44,686 bases of DNA from a virus: IMG/VR virus record IMGVR_UViG_3300032285_001187, positions 1-44,686 of that record. One strand, given 5' to 3'. Positions 8,061 through 13,818 of the stretch are shown piece after piece. The notes under the pieces are model-generated. The model was not told where the DNA came from. It searched no databases and saw only the letters and a program-made list of their open reading frames with translations. The position numbers and the translations under genes are program-made. How positions within the stretch are numbered: position 1 is the first letter of the stretch; each line of letters starts with the position of its first letter.

Positions 8061-8090
8061 ATTATGGGGTAACAAGAAGTAAAACTGCAA
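8061..8090 (-). promoter_or_regulatory. Sigma70-type promoter for terS
   Basis: On the minus strand TTGCAG (8090-8085) and CATAAT (8066-8061) are separated by 18 bp. Expected start of transcription is about 8053-8055, directly at the terS ATG (8052-8050), implying a leaderless transcript. Site B lies 38 bp upstream of the -35 box. Confidence 0.5.
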
Positions 8091-8127
8091 GCCTTCGGCA
8101 ATAAACCCGCCCGCTTTCCGGCTTTGG

Positions 8128-8147
8128 GTGTTGCAACGTTGGAACAC
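8128..8147. promoter_or_regulatory. Palindromic site B, GTGTTGCAACGTTGGAACAC
   Basis: One mismatch from the perfect 20-bp palindrome and identical to the reverse complement of site A. It lies in the divergent region between terS (minus) and the plus-strand micro-gene operon, upstream of promoters for both, which is a natural operator position. Confidence 0.6.
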
Positions 8148-8151
8148 CTCT

Positions 8152-8166
8152 AAGGGTTTTCACCTA
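8152..8166 (+). repeat. 15-bp element AAGGGTTTTCACCTA, copy 1
   Basis: The same 15 bases occur inverted at 20904-20918, directly upstream of the promoter of the minus-strand early operon. Here they sit between site B and the putative promoter of the plus-strand operon. One chance 15-mer match somewhere in the window would not be surprising; both copies falling in promoter regions makes a shared regulator plausible. Confidence 0.4.
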
Positions 8167-8182
8167 TAAAATAATTACTTTA

Positions 8183-8212
8183 TTGCGTAAAAGTGCTTAA
8201 AAGTGTGATATT
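8183..8212 (+). promoter_or_regulatory. Possible promoter of the plus-strand micro-gene operon
   Basis: TTGCGT (8183-8188) and GATATT (8207-8212) are separated by 18 bp in an AT-rich stretch, about 48 bp before the first ATG at 8260. Both boxes are imperfect, so the exact promoter is uncertain. Confidence 0.35.
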
Positions 8213-8259
8213 GTCGGGCTTCACTGAATGACCAGTGACCAACCATAGGAGAGCAACCA

Positions 8260-8484
8260 ATGAAATCATTACCAACAGCCCTCACCACTTCGCAGGTGAA
8301 TGACTTGATCGCTGGATTCCCTACCGATTCCCGCTTGATCGTTCGACGCTTTGACACGATCGTTACTGTGTCGCTCGCGCTCAAAGATCGCACCGTCAAG
8401 CTTTTATCCGCCGCTACCGCCGACGGCCAACGTTGGCACGTTATGGCCAAAGAAGGCATTGTCTCAACTACTTTCACCAACTAA
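8260..8484 (+). CDS. Hypothetical protein, first gene of plus-strand array
   Basis: 74 aa with a strong ribosome site (AGGAGAGCAACC) before the ATG. The sequence alternates short hydrophobic beta-like segments (RLIVRRFDTIVTVSLAL, RTVKLL, QRWHVMAKEGIVSTTF), suggesting a small all-beta or alpha+beta fold. No recognised family. It opens the early-type operon of about 25 micro-genes. Confidence 0.65.
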   Translation: MKSLPTALTTSQVNDLIAGFPTDSRLIVRRFDTIVTVSLALKDRTVKLLSAATADGQRWHVMAKEGIVSTTFTN

Positions 8485-8496
8485 GGAGCAACCACA

Positions 8497-8685
8497 ATGA
8501 CCACCTACGAAGTAACAGTTAAATATTTAGACGGCGAGATTGTGACCGCTGATTTTGACAACGCACGCAAGGCCGAACGCTTCGCTCGTGAAGAGATCAA
8601 ATGGGAAACAACCGCCCGCGTAATTTGCCCAGCCCTCGGCCTCGAATTGGTCGGCGACTTCGCAAGCTATCACCCAACCAACTAA
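8497..8685 (+). CDS. Hypothetical 62-aa protein, beta-alpha micro-protein
   Basis: Begins MTTYEVTVKYLDGEIVTADF, then DNARKAERFAREEI: two beta strands followed by an amphipathic helix, then a beta hairpin. The same plan (M-x-x-Y-x-V ... V-x-A-x-x-x-x-EA-x-x-x-A) recurs in the products at 12082, 12476 and 13479. Preceded by AAGGAGCAACCACA; 12 bp after the first gene. Function unknown. Confidence 0.65.
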   Translation: MTTYEVTVKYLDGEIVTADFDNARKAERFAREEIKWETTARVICPALGLELVGDFASYHPTN

Positions 8686-8697
8686 GGAGAAACCAAA

Positions 8698-8877
8698 ATG
8701 CTACTCATCACAAAAAAACAAGGCTTCGAAATCTGGGCACAGTTCGACCAATCCGCGCAAGTGTACGAATTGTTTTTTGACCGCGAGGGCGAGAGCTTCA
8801 CAGGCTGGGCGGCCGACTCTCTCACCGATGCGCGACACATCGCCCCGCGAATCATTGAAGAAGCAATGGCCGAGTAA
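8698..8877 (+). CDS. Hypothetical 59-aa protein
   Basis: ATG follows AAGGAGAAACCAAA, 12 bp after the previous stop. The product MLLITKKQGFEIWAQFDQSA continues QVYELFFDREGESFTGWAAD and ends with a helix rich in Ala and Glu. Acidic, probably globular with beta strands first and a helix last. No family recognised. A hairpin follows the stop codon at 8883-8900. Confidence 0.65.
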   Translation: MLLITKKQGFEIWAQFDQSAQVYELFFDREGESFTGWAADSLTDARHIAPRIIEEAMAE

Positions 8878-8882
8878 TGCCT

Positions 8883-8900
8883 AAAGCCCTTCGGGGCTTT
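8883..8900 (+). terminator. Perfect hairpin with UUCG loop after the third micro-gene
   Basis: AAAGCCC-TTCG-GGGCTTT: seven base pairs closing a C(UUCG)G tetraloop, six bases after a stop codon. No T-run follows, so it may be a weak terminator, an mRNA 3'-end stabiliser or a processing element rather than a full terminator. A similar hairpin is at 11021-11041. Confidence 0.5.
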
Positions 8901-8935
8901 GGAGATTATTCCACCACCAACCAAAGGAGCAAACC

Positions 8936-9124
8936 TTGAACCAACTCACCCTGACAGTAAAAGCCCGCGAGGTGTACGGCGTCAAAACCTACTACCCCGC
9001 CGACGAAACAGCCCGCACCTTCGCACGCATCGCAGGCACCAAGACGCTAACGTTGGCCACCATCCGCGAAGCTCAGAAGCTCGGTTACATCATCGAGCAA
9101 GCCCGCGAAGAATTCACAATCTAA
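8936..9124 (+). CDS. Hypothetical 62-aa protein with TTG start
   Basis: The start is TTG, placed seven bases after AAAGGAG; no ATG is available at the N-terminus. The product (MNQLTLTVKAREVYGVKTYY..., ending TIREAQKLGYIIEQAREEFTI) has an N-terminal beta segment and a C-terminal helix pair. The YPADETARTFARIAGTKTLT segment recalls a small nucleic-acid-binding fold, but I do not recognise a family. Confidence 0.65.
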   Translation: MNQLTLTVKAREVYGVKTYYPADETARTFARIAGTKTLTLATIREAQKLGYIIEQAREEFTI

Positions 9125-9136
9125 GGAGCAGACACC

Positions 9137-9391
9137 ATGCAACCAAAAACCTACACCTTCAAGATGTCGACTCACTTCGTGAGCGCCCTCATCAATGGCG
9201 ACGAATCAGGCTTGACCGATGAGGACTGCGCCCAGCTTCGCGCCTTCGAGCAAAGCCTACCGCGCCACTACCACTACAAAGCGCCCAAGGTTGGTATTTG
9301 GGACGTGACCGACCACGGCGACGACTTCGCATTGTGCGAAGTGTGCGACCTTCACGCAGACTGCGCGACCCTTACCCTAACTTTTATTTGA
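9137..9391 (+). CDS. Hypothetical 84-aa acidic protein
   Basis: Preceded by AAGGAGCAGACACC. N-terminal beta strand (KTYTFKMSTHFVSALING), an acidic helix (DEDCAQLRAFEQSLPRHYHY) and a C-terminal part with the cluster FALCEVCDLHADCATL, whose Cys and His residues (CxxCxxHxxC) could bind a metal. The arrangement recurs in small proteins of betaproteobacterial phages. Function unknown. Confidence 0.65.
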   Translation: MQPKTYTFKMSTHFVSALINGDESGLTDEDCAQLRAFEQSLPRHYHYKAPKVGIWDVTDHGDDFALCEVCDLHADCATLTLTFI

Positions 9392-9403
9392 GGAGCCGAC
9401 ACC

Positions 9404-9829
9404 ATGAACCGCAAAGAAGCAATCAGACAGACCCACCAAATCGACACCCTCACGGGCTTAGGTTTCAGCACCGACGAAGCCGACAAGCTCCGCCGCATTA
9501 GCATGACCTTGCAACGTTGGTACGAACTAGAGTGCGGCACCGATGCCGGATGCGTCGAACGCGACGAAGAAACCGGCCTCACATATTGGAAGAACGAGCA
9601 CAATGGCCGCCGCTCACGCACAGCCGACCGCGAAACCGGCGCCCTCAAACGCCTGCGCGACATTGTGCACGCACGCAACATCAGACAGCCCCGCGCAGAA
9701 GACCCGCTTTTATCGTTTTATGTGCAGACCGACCCACGCGGAGCCGCCCTCTACATTTTGCGCCCGCAAGACGTGCCCGAGGGCAAAGACCCCGCCGCTT
9801 ACTACTCACGCGGCATTTGTGTTTTTTAA
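9404..9829 (+). CDS. Hypothetical 141-aa protein
   Basis: Preceded by GAGGAGCCGACACC. It is the largest product of the array: N-terminal helix (MNRKEAIRQTHQIDTLTGLG), a central region with CGTDAGCVERDEETGLTYW and a C-terminal half ending YYSRGICVF. The residues ADKLRRISMTLQRWYELECG are typical of a small phage family with the pattern LRRxxxxLxRWxExECG that I have seen beside such micro-gene arrays. No enzymatic motif. Confidence 0.7.
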   Translation: MNRKEAIRQTHQIDTLTGLGFSTDEADKLRRISMTLQRWYELECGTDAGCVERDEETGLTYWKNEHNGRRSRTADRETGALKRLRDIVHARNIRQPRAEDPLLSFYVQTDPRGAALYILRPQDVPEGKDPAAYYSRGICVF

Positions 9830-9842
9830 AGGAGTCAAAGCA

Positions 9843-10043
9843 ATGACATACACCAACCAAAAACAAATCCGCGCCGCATTTTGGGACGCATACCCCGAAG
9901 CAAACCGCCGCAAAATTACCGACCACGCAGGCACCGGAAAAATGCACACCACCGACACCCGATGCGCTTTTGTGGATTTTGTAGACCACCTCAGCCGCTC
10001 AGGAATCATCAGCGAATCATTGGCCAACCGAGTAACACTTTAA
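9843..10043 (+). CDS. Hypothetical 66-aa protein
   Basis: Start chosen at the ATG after AAAGGAGTCAAAGCA, eight bases after the previous stop region; a longer frame exists upstream but overlaps the preceding gene. The product begins MTYTNQKQIRAAFWDAYPEA, has a basic central part and ends SESLANRVTL. The motif IRAAFWxxxP and the tail TDTRCAFVDFVDHLSRSGIIS occur together in small phage proteins. Likely helical and possibly DNA-associated; function unknown. Confidence 0.65.
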   Translation: MTYTNQKQIRAAFWDAYPEANRRKITDHAGTGKMHTTDTRCAFVDFVDHLSRSGIISESLANRVTL

Positions 10044-10056
10044 AGGAGATCACAAC

Positions 10057-10353
10057 ATGACGCACCCAGTACACGCACCAGCCGCCGCGCCTTGGCTTAT
10101 TTATTACAACGTAGAAGGCCATGAGATCGGCTACCGCGCTATCGTTGACGCGGACGGATACACAGTCTGCAACCCATCGCCGATGGGCGAAGCAAACGCC
10201 CGCTTAATAATAGCCGCGCCCGACCTGCTGAACGCCTTATATCTCGCCCTTCCATTCGTCGAAGACCACGAAGGAAGCAACATATACAAGGCCGGAGCCG
10301 TAGCCAAAGCATTGGCCACCATCCGCGCCGCCATCGCAAAGGCCGAAGCATGA
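10057..10353 (+). CDS. Hypothetical 98-aa protein of the EANARLIxAAPxLL family
   Basis: Contains GEANARLIIAAPDLLNALYL and a C-terminal helix ALATIRAAIAKAEA. This pattern marks a very widespread small phage and prophage protein of unknown function. The N-terminal third (APWLIYYNVEGHEIGYRAIV) is predicted beta. Preceded by AAAGGAGATCACAAC. Overlaps the next start by 4 bp (ATGA). Confidence 0.7.
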   Translation: MTHPVHAPAAAPWLIYYNVEGHEIGYRAIVDADGYTVCNPSPMGEANARLIIAAPDLLNALYLALPFVEDHEGSNIYKAGAVAKALATIRAAIAKAEA

Positions 10354-10529
10354 TCTACACAGAAGCCCAAATAATCCGCAAGGGTTACAGCTACGAACGC
10401 TCACCCAATTACAACACCGCGAGAGAGATTAACCAATGGCTTTTAAAAACCCTCTCCCACTACCCTGAACACAAGGCCGAGATTCTCCGCCTATGGGATG
10501 CAGGCCGCGCAGAAGGCCGAGCACGATAA
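10350..10529 (+). CDS. Hypothetical 59-aa basic helical protein
   Basis: The ATG overlaps the previous stop (ATGA). The product MIYTEAQIIRKGYSYERSPN continues to a helical region (AREINQWLLKTLSHYPEHKA) and ends LRLWDAGRAEGRAR. It is basic and likely helical. Last gene before a spacer with a possible promoter, so it probably closes the first sub-operon. Confidence 0.6.
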   Translation: MIYTEAQIIRKGYSYERSPNYNTAREINQWLLKTLSHYPEHKAEILRLWDAGRAEGRAR

Positions 10530-10552
10530 GCCCACGCACAAGCAAAAAACGC

Positions 10553-10581
10553 TTGACGCCTTCCAATATACCTGATAGATA
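10553..10581 (+). promoter_or_regulatory. Possible internal promoter of the micro-gene array
   Basis: TTGACG (10553-10558) is a strong -35; TAGATA (10576-10581) is a weak -10 at 17-bp spacing. It lies in the 82-bp gap before the gene at 10612, the first gap of that size since 8936, so a second transcription start here is reasonable. Confidence 0.4.
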
Positions 10582-10611
10582 GACCATTCACACAACACAC
10601 AGGAGCAAACA

Positions 10612-10839
10612 ATGTACGAAGTGATCGAATCAAAACGCTGGAAACACAACGACGGCCACACCGCCTCTCTTTATGGTGCCGTGCCGTATCTCAACGACAG
10701 CGACCGCGAGGCATGGACGCTGGAAACCGTCGGTTTTACTGTACGCAACAACAAAACCGAAGCTGTGGGCATTGGCCGCGCACCATGGAAAACACAGGCC
10801 GAAGCACAAGCATGGATCAACACACAGGAGAAAAAATAA
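10612..10839 (+). CDS. Hypothetical 75-aa protein
   Basis: Preceded by CACAGGAGCAAACA. Sequence MYEVIESKRWKHNDGHTASL followed by a central acidic part and the C-terminal helix PWKTQAEAQAWINTQEKK. N-terminal beta hairpin and C-terminal helix are likely. No recognised family. Its stop overlaps the next start (TAATG). Confidence 0.6.
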   Translation: MYEVIESKRWKHNDGHTASLYGAVPYLNDSDREAWTLETVGFTVRNNKTEAVGIGRAPWKTQAEAQAWINTQEKK

Positions 10840-11006
10840 TGAACGACTACCAAGCAAACGGATTCGCAAACCGCCGCGCCTACCTTGAGAGCTTATGCGA
10901 GGAATACGACCGCACTATCGTTTTCGCGATGGCCTCAGTACTTGGCCCCAGCGAGGATTTTGATGGCCTCATCACCACCTTGGAAGACTACGCCGAGGAA
11001 TATTGA
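10839..11006 (+). CDS. Hypothetical 55-aa protein (ANGFxxRxxYLExLxEEY family)
   Basis: Start ATG overlaps the previous stop by one base; CACAGGAG lies 11 bases upstream. The product MNDYQANGFANRRAYLESLC ... VLGPSEDFDGLITTLEDYAEEY matches a small helical family common in Gram-negative phages and prophages with the signature GFxSRxxYLxxLAxxY ... LGPxEDFDGLxxxLED. Function unknown; acidic C-terminus. Confidence 0.65.
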   Translation: MNDYQANGFANRRAYLESLCEEYDRTIVFAMASVLGPSEDFDGLITTLEDYAEEY

Positions 11007-11020
11007 GACTGTCACACCTG

Positions 11021-11041
11021 AAGCCTCGCGTGTCGGGGCTT
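11021..11041 (+). terminator. Hairpin after the 55-aa gene
   Basis: AAGCCTCG-CGTGT-CGGGGCTT gives eight pairs with one T.G wobble, 15 bases after a stop codon and followed by TGGG, without a T-run. It resembles the hairpin at 8883-8900 in stem sequence (AAGCCY.../...GGGGCTT) and position, suggesting a shared RNA-stability or attenuation function. Confidence 0.4.
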
Positions 11042-11075
11042 TGGGTGGAATAGTCCACGCACAGGAGAAAACACA

Positions 11076-11393
11076 ATGCTAAAACTTGAAAAATTCAACG
11101 TGAGAATTGTCAACAAGGGCGACCGCTATGGCCGCGCCGACTGTCTTACACACGACGAAGATCGCCCTATGGTGGAATTCTACGACCACAGATACGAGAG
11201 CGAAGCATGGCCACGAGGCCAGTTTGTCAGCCGCTACTACGTTGGCACGCTATTGGGATACGAGGGATTTTATGGCGGCGAACCCACTGGCGGCCTTTGC
11301 TTGGATGGTGGAAACGCTAACGAGTGGTCGGTTTCAGCCGATGGCATGGCACTGGTTCGCGCTTATCTCAAAGCACAGGAGCAAACAGCATGA
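11076..11393 (+). CDS. Hypothetical 105-aa protein
   Basis: Preceded by CACAGGAGAAAACACA. It contains GDRYGRADCLTHDEDRPMVE and the motif QFVSRYYVGTLLG, then GLCLDGGNANEWSVSADGM and a closing helix. Similar to a family of ~100-aa phage proteins with VEFYDxRYxxxxxPxGQFVSRYYVxTLL. Probably one alpha+beta domain. Function unknown. Overlaps the next start (ATGA). Confidence 0.7.
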   Translation: MLKLEKFNVRIVNKGDRYGRADCLTHDEDRPMVEFYDHRYESEAWPRGQFVSRYYVGTLLGYEGFYGGEPTGGLCLDGGNANEWSVSADGMALVRAYLKAQEQTA

Positions 11394-11524
11394 AATATCG
11401 AGTATTGAACCACAACGGCACATTTTTAGCCGAGTTTGACAACTTTTCACAAGCCTATGCAGAAGCTCAGTATTACCGCGAACAAACAGGAAACGCGGCT
11501 TACATTGAGGAGCAAACAGCATGA
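11390..11524 (+). CDS. Hypothetical 44-aa protein
   Basis: The ATG overlaps the previous stop; AGGAGCAAACAGC is just upstream. MKYRVLNHNGTFLAEFDNFS then a helix QAYAEAQYYREQTG. Two beta strands plus one helix, a minimal version of the beta-alpha plan seen in other products of this array. Four-base overlap with the next gene. Confidence 0.6.
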   Translation: MKYRVLNHNGTFLAEFDNFSQAYAEAQYYREQTGNAAYIEEQTA

Positions 11525-11715
11525 GGATTAAGTTTAAAAACATAGAAGTAGGCGAACGTTTTTTTGACCCGAACACAGCGGAAGACTACTCAAAAGTTTG
11601 TGGCAATGCCGCTGAGTTTTTGGTCGGTGGCAACTATCACAGCGGCCAGCTTGCAACGTTTGAAGACGATGAATTTGTAGAAATAACACAGGAAAAAACA
11701 ACATGGCAAGAATGA
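11521..11715 (+). CDS. Hypothetical 64-aa protein
   Basis: Starts MRIKFKNIEVGERFFDPNTA; the pattern IKFKxIxVGxxFxxxxxxxYxKV is shared by small phage beta-barrel-like proteins of unknown function. Acidic C-terminus. The gene ends 12 bp inside the following gene. Ribosome site GAGGAGCAAACAGC upstream. Confidence 0.65.
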   Translation: MRIKFKNIEVGERFFDPNTAEDYSKVCGNAAEFLVGGNYHSGQLATFEDDEFVEITQEKTTWQE

Positions 11716-11921
11716 TAAACACTGAGCACGGATGGGTTTTGCGCGATGACTGGGGTATTGACGACATTCAAAGCGTTGCCGAATGTATGGATGTCACGTT
11801 GACCGATGGCCAATGCGTCGAAGTTATGGAGGCACTATGCAAAAGTTACGACACCAACTACGGCATTACATGGGAAGGTATCGAGAGCGAAATTGAATCA
11901 TTGATGCAGGAGGCCGCGTGA
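11703..11921 (+). CDS. Hypothetical 72-aa acidic protein
   Basis: MARMINTEHGWVLRDDWGID followed by two acidic helices (SVAECMDVTLTDGQCVEVME, then a Tyr- and Gly-containing loop and ESEIESLMQEAA). The segment DDIxxxAxxMxVxLTDxQxxxVMExLxxxYDxxxGITWExIE is a recurrent phage micro-protein pattern. Starts 12 bp before the preceding stop, preceded by CAGGAAAAAACAAC. Confidence 0.65.
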   Translation: MARMINTEHGWVLRDDWGIDDIQSVAECMDVTLTDGQCVEVMEALCKSYDTNYGITWEGIESEIESLMQEAA

Positions 11922-12085
11922 AAACATTAACCCAAGCACAGATAAACGCACTGGCGCACGCAGTAGAACTAGCCCGATATTTTGTTGAAGAACACGAAGG
12001 CGGCATCAGTGACGAGCAGTGGCAAAAGGACAAGAGAACCTACGAAAACGCATTGAAGATTGTTCAACGACTGGAGGCAGTATGA
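11918..12085 (+). CDS. Hypothetical 55-aa helical protein with GTG start
   Basis: GTG overlaps the previous stop (GTGA); CAGGAGGCCGC lies immediately upstream. MKTLTQAQINALAHAVELAR continues YFVEEHEGGISDEQWQKDKR and ends with a short helix. Two or three helices; acidic. Too short and non-ATG, so easily missed by gene callers. Function unknown. Confidence 0.55.
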   Translation: MKTLTQAQINALAHAVELARYFVEEHEGGISDEQWQKDKRTYENALKIVQRLEAV

Positions 12086-12258
12086 AAACATACAGAGTTA
12101 TTGCATCTTACGTTTCATATTGCTATGCAGATATTGAAGCTGAAAACCAAGAGGAAGCCGAACGCATTGCCGAAAACATGGATGGCGGCGACTTTAATGG
12201 CGACCACTACGGTGGCGATGATTGGAAGGTTGAACAGGTTAAAGAGGTGGAAGCATGA
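12082..12258 (+). CDS. Hypothetical 58-aa beta-alpha micro-protein
   Basis: Start chosen at the ATG that overlaps the previous stop and follows TGGAGGCAGT; an in-frame upstream ATG at 12019 would overlap the previous gene widely. MKTYRVIASYVSYCYADIEA, then ENQEEAERIAENMDGGDFNG. Same strand-strand-helix plan as the products at 8497, 12476 and 13479. Acidic. Confidence 0.65.
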   Translation: MKTYRVIASYVSYCYADIEAENQEEAERIAENMDGGDFNGDHYGGDDWKVEQVKEVEA

Positions 12259-12479
12259 ACGACGAACTTACGCACATGGAATGGGCTTTTGTCGATTCCT
12301 ACCGCATGAACTGCGCCGCCGTACCAAGGCTAAGCGTTATCAAATTCCTACAAATGGAGCGAGCAGGCATCGACCACGATGTCATTGACGACGAGATGGC
12401 AATGGGCGATTACACATCAGTGTGTGACGCATGGCTTATTTGGAAAGATGCAATCAATTATGCAAGGAGCGCAAAATGA
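12255..12479 (+). CDS. Hypothetical 74-aa protein
   Basis: Helical and acidic: MNDELTHMEWAFVDSYRMNC, then RLSVIKFLQMERAGIDHDVI and SVCDAWLIWKDAINYARSAK. Overlaps both neighbours by 4 bp. Contains three Cys/Met-rich segments but no metal-binding spacing. No known family. Confidence 0.6.
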   Translation: MNDELTHMEWAFVDSYRMNCAAVPRLSVIKFLQMERAGIDHDVIDDEMAMGDYTSVCDAWLIWKDAINYARSAK

Positions 12480-12661
12480 AACCGTATGAAGTAATTATAA
12501 GAGCAATCATTGTGAAATCTGTCCGCGTTTTAGCCGACTCACAGGAAGAAGCTATCGAATCGGCTCACGATCTATTTACCTGCGACCCCGAGGGCGACGA
12601 GCTACGTTACGAGCAAGAAACGGTAGAAGTTTTGCAACCCGAAGCATTAACAAAGGACTGA
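12476..12661 (+). CDS. Hypothetical 61-aa beta-alpha micro-protein
   Basis: ATG overlaps the previous stop; AAGGAGCGCAAA upstream. MKPYEVIIRAIIVKSVRVLA, then DSQEEAIESAHDLFTCDPEG: two strands then a helix starting with EEA, like the product at 12082. Acidic tail. Likely a paralogue within this array. Function unknown. Confidence 0.65.
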   Translation: MKPYEVIIRAIIVKSVRVLADSQEEAIESAHDLFTCDPEGDELRYEQETVEVLQPEALTKD

Positions 12662-12662
12662 T

Positions 12663-13082
12663 ATGACCATCAAACATTTTGACGTAGAGCTTCGCACGCA
12701 CAAGCTGGAATTAATCGTTGATCTTGAACGCAATCATTGGTACGTTCTATTTCCCAAGTATGGCCAATACGCCAGCGGCGACATTGGACACGGCAGTTTT
12801 GAACGCAATCATAATTTCCTGATGATTGGATCGCGACCGTACTCGCTTGTCATTGACTGCGATGATGAGCGAAAACACTGGGAGGGCTGGTCATTCTTTG
12901 ATGAGAACAAACAAGATTACATGCCGGACACTGGACGACTGGACGGCGAACCAGTTTGGAAAGTTTACAAAGAGAATGGCAAGCTATTGCAAACTGTTTA
13001 CTCACAGGAGCAGGCAGAGTTTGAAGTTGTTTTTCAGAAGCAACAAGGCAAGACTGTCACATTTAAAAAGGTAGAGCAATGA
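12663..13082 (+). CDS. Hypothetical 139-aa protein
   Basis: Starts directly after the previous stop. A beta-rich sequence with many aromatics (NHWYVLFPKYGQYASGDIGH, KHWEGWSFFDENKQDYMPDT) and a C-terminal part QTVYSQEQAEFEVVFQKQQG. Looks like a compact beta domain. No recognised motif. Four-base overlap with the next gene. Confidence 0.65.
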   Translation: MTIKHFDVELRTHKLELIVDLERNHWYVLFPKYGQYASGDIGHGSFERNHNFLMIGSRPYSLVIDCDDERKHWEGWSFFDENKQDYMPDTGRLDGEPVWKVYKENGKLLQTVYSQEQAEFEVVFQKQQGKTVTFKKVEQ

Positions 13083-13303
13083 ACTACGAAAAGATAAAGC
13101 AATGCGCCAAAGAGCTAGGTTATGAACTAGATGATCGCGACTGCGAAGACATACTCAAAGACTCATATATGGGTGAGACTGTATGGAACGCAACGACTGA
13201 CTGGCTTAACGCATGGGAAACCTGCGCCGACTTTACAAGATCAAAATACAACCAAGCCTACGCCAACTGGGGCAAGGCATTAACGATGGAGACACAAGCA
13301 TGA
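13079..13303 (+). CDS. Hypothetical 74-aa helical protein
   Basis: MNYEKIKQCAKELGYELDDR then DCEDILKDSYMGETVWNATT and a Trp/Tyr-rich helix. Acidic, all-helical prediction, with three Cys residues scattered. Overlaps neighbours on both sides by 4 bp. No family recognised. Confidence 0.6.
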   Translation: MNYEKIKQCAKELGYELDDRDCEDILKDSYMGETVWNATTDWLNAWETCADFTRSKYNQAYANWGKALTMETQA

Positions 13304-13482
13304 ACGAGATCAACGACACAACACGAAGCTACCCCCGCACACTCAACGAGGCATTTCCAAACTCGACAGAGTACGCACAAGCTATCGAGCACTACCCGCA
13401 TGGCGGCTCAGGTCTGTTTGAATTTATCTTGGTCATCATTGGATTGGGTATGCTGTCCGTAGCAATCGGCGTGTTCCTATGA
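13300..13482 (+). CDS. 60-aa C-terminal membrane-anchored micro-protein
   Basis: Start at the ATG overlapping the previous stop. The N-terminal half (TTRSYPRTLNEAFPNSTEYA then QAIEHY) matches a common phage pattern R-x-x-P-R-T-x-x-x-A-F-P-x-x-x-E-Y-x-x-A-I-E. The C-terminus FEFILVIIGLGMLSVAIGVF is a single transmembrane helix reaching the end of the protein (tail-anchored type). The only clear membrane protein of the array. Role unknown. Confidence 0.7.
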   Translation: MNEINDTTRSYPRTLNEAFPNSTEYAQAIEHYPHGGSGLFEFILVIIGLGMLSVAIGVFL

Positions 13483-13658
13483 AGTACAAGGTAAAACTTC
13501 AAAGAACCTATGAGTTTGAGATGGAGCTGGACGCAGAATCCAAAGAGGAGATAATGCGCTTAGTTCTATCATCAGACCACGACTCAGCCAACGCACACTC
13601 AACTAAGATTGTCAGCATCCATGAAGAAACAAGCACTGTTCGCGATCTTTTTGCATGA
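13479..13658 (+). CDS. Hypothetical 59-aa beta-alpha micro-protein
   Basis: ATG overlaps the previous stop (ATGA). MKYKVKLQRTYEFEMELDAE then SKEEIMRLVLSSDHDSANAH: again two beta strands followed by an EE-initiated helix. It belongs to the same structural plan as products at 8497, 12082 and 12476. Function unknown. Confidence 0.6.
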   Translation: MKYKVKLQRTYEFEMELDAESKEEIMRLVLSSDHDSANAHSTKIVSIHEETSTVRDLFA

Positions 13659-13659
13659 G

Positions 13660-13818
13660 ATGGAAGATGGCACTGTCTATGTCACATCAGATATTGTTGG
13701 TGAAGGGGACAATATCTTTGACATAGGCAGTGACATTCTTCAAAGCCTAAAACTCATGAGCCAGCTTGATGACAACGTAAACCTAATCAAGCCTCAAGTA
13801 TCACAATACTTTCAGTAA
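13660..13818 (+). CDS. Hypothetical 52-aa protein, last of the plus-strand array
   Basis: The ATG at 13660 follows the previous stop after one base; alternative in-frame ATGs at 13609 and 13621 would overlap it by about 40-50 bp. MEDGTVYVTSDIVGEGDNIF then DIGSDILQSLKLMSQLDDNV. Acidic alpha+beta. The last 18 bp overlap the end of the convergent primase-like gene and no terminator is visible between them. Start site uncertain. Confidence 0.5.
   Translation: MEDGTVYVTSDIVGEGDNIFDIGSDILQSLKLMSQLDDNVNLIKPQVSQYFQ

Noticed and set aside
8428-11660. Further CAACGTT matches in coding sequence (8428, 9509, 11651)
   Set aside because: They keep only the 7-10-bp core or have several mismatches in the arms, about what chance gives for AACGTT; not counted as sites.
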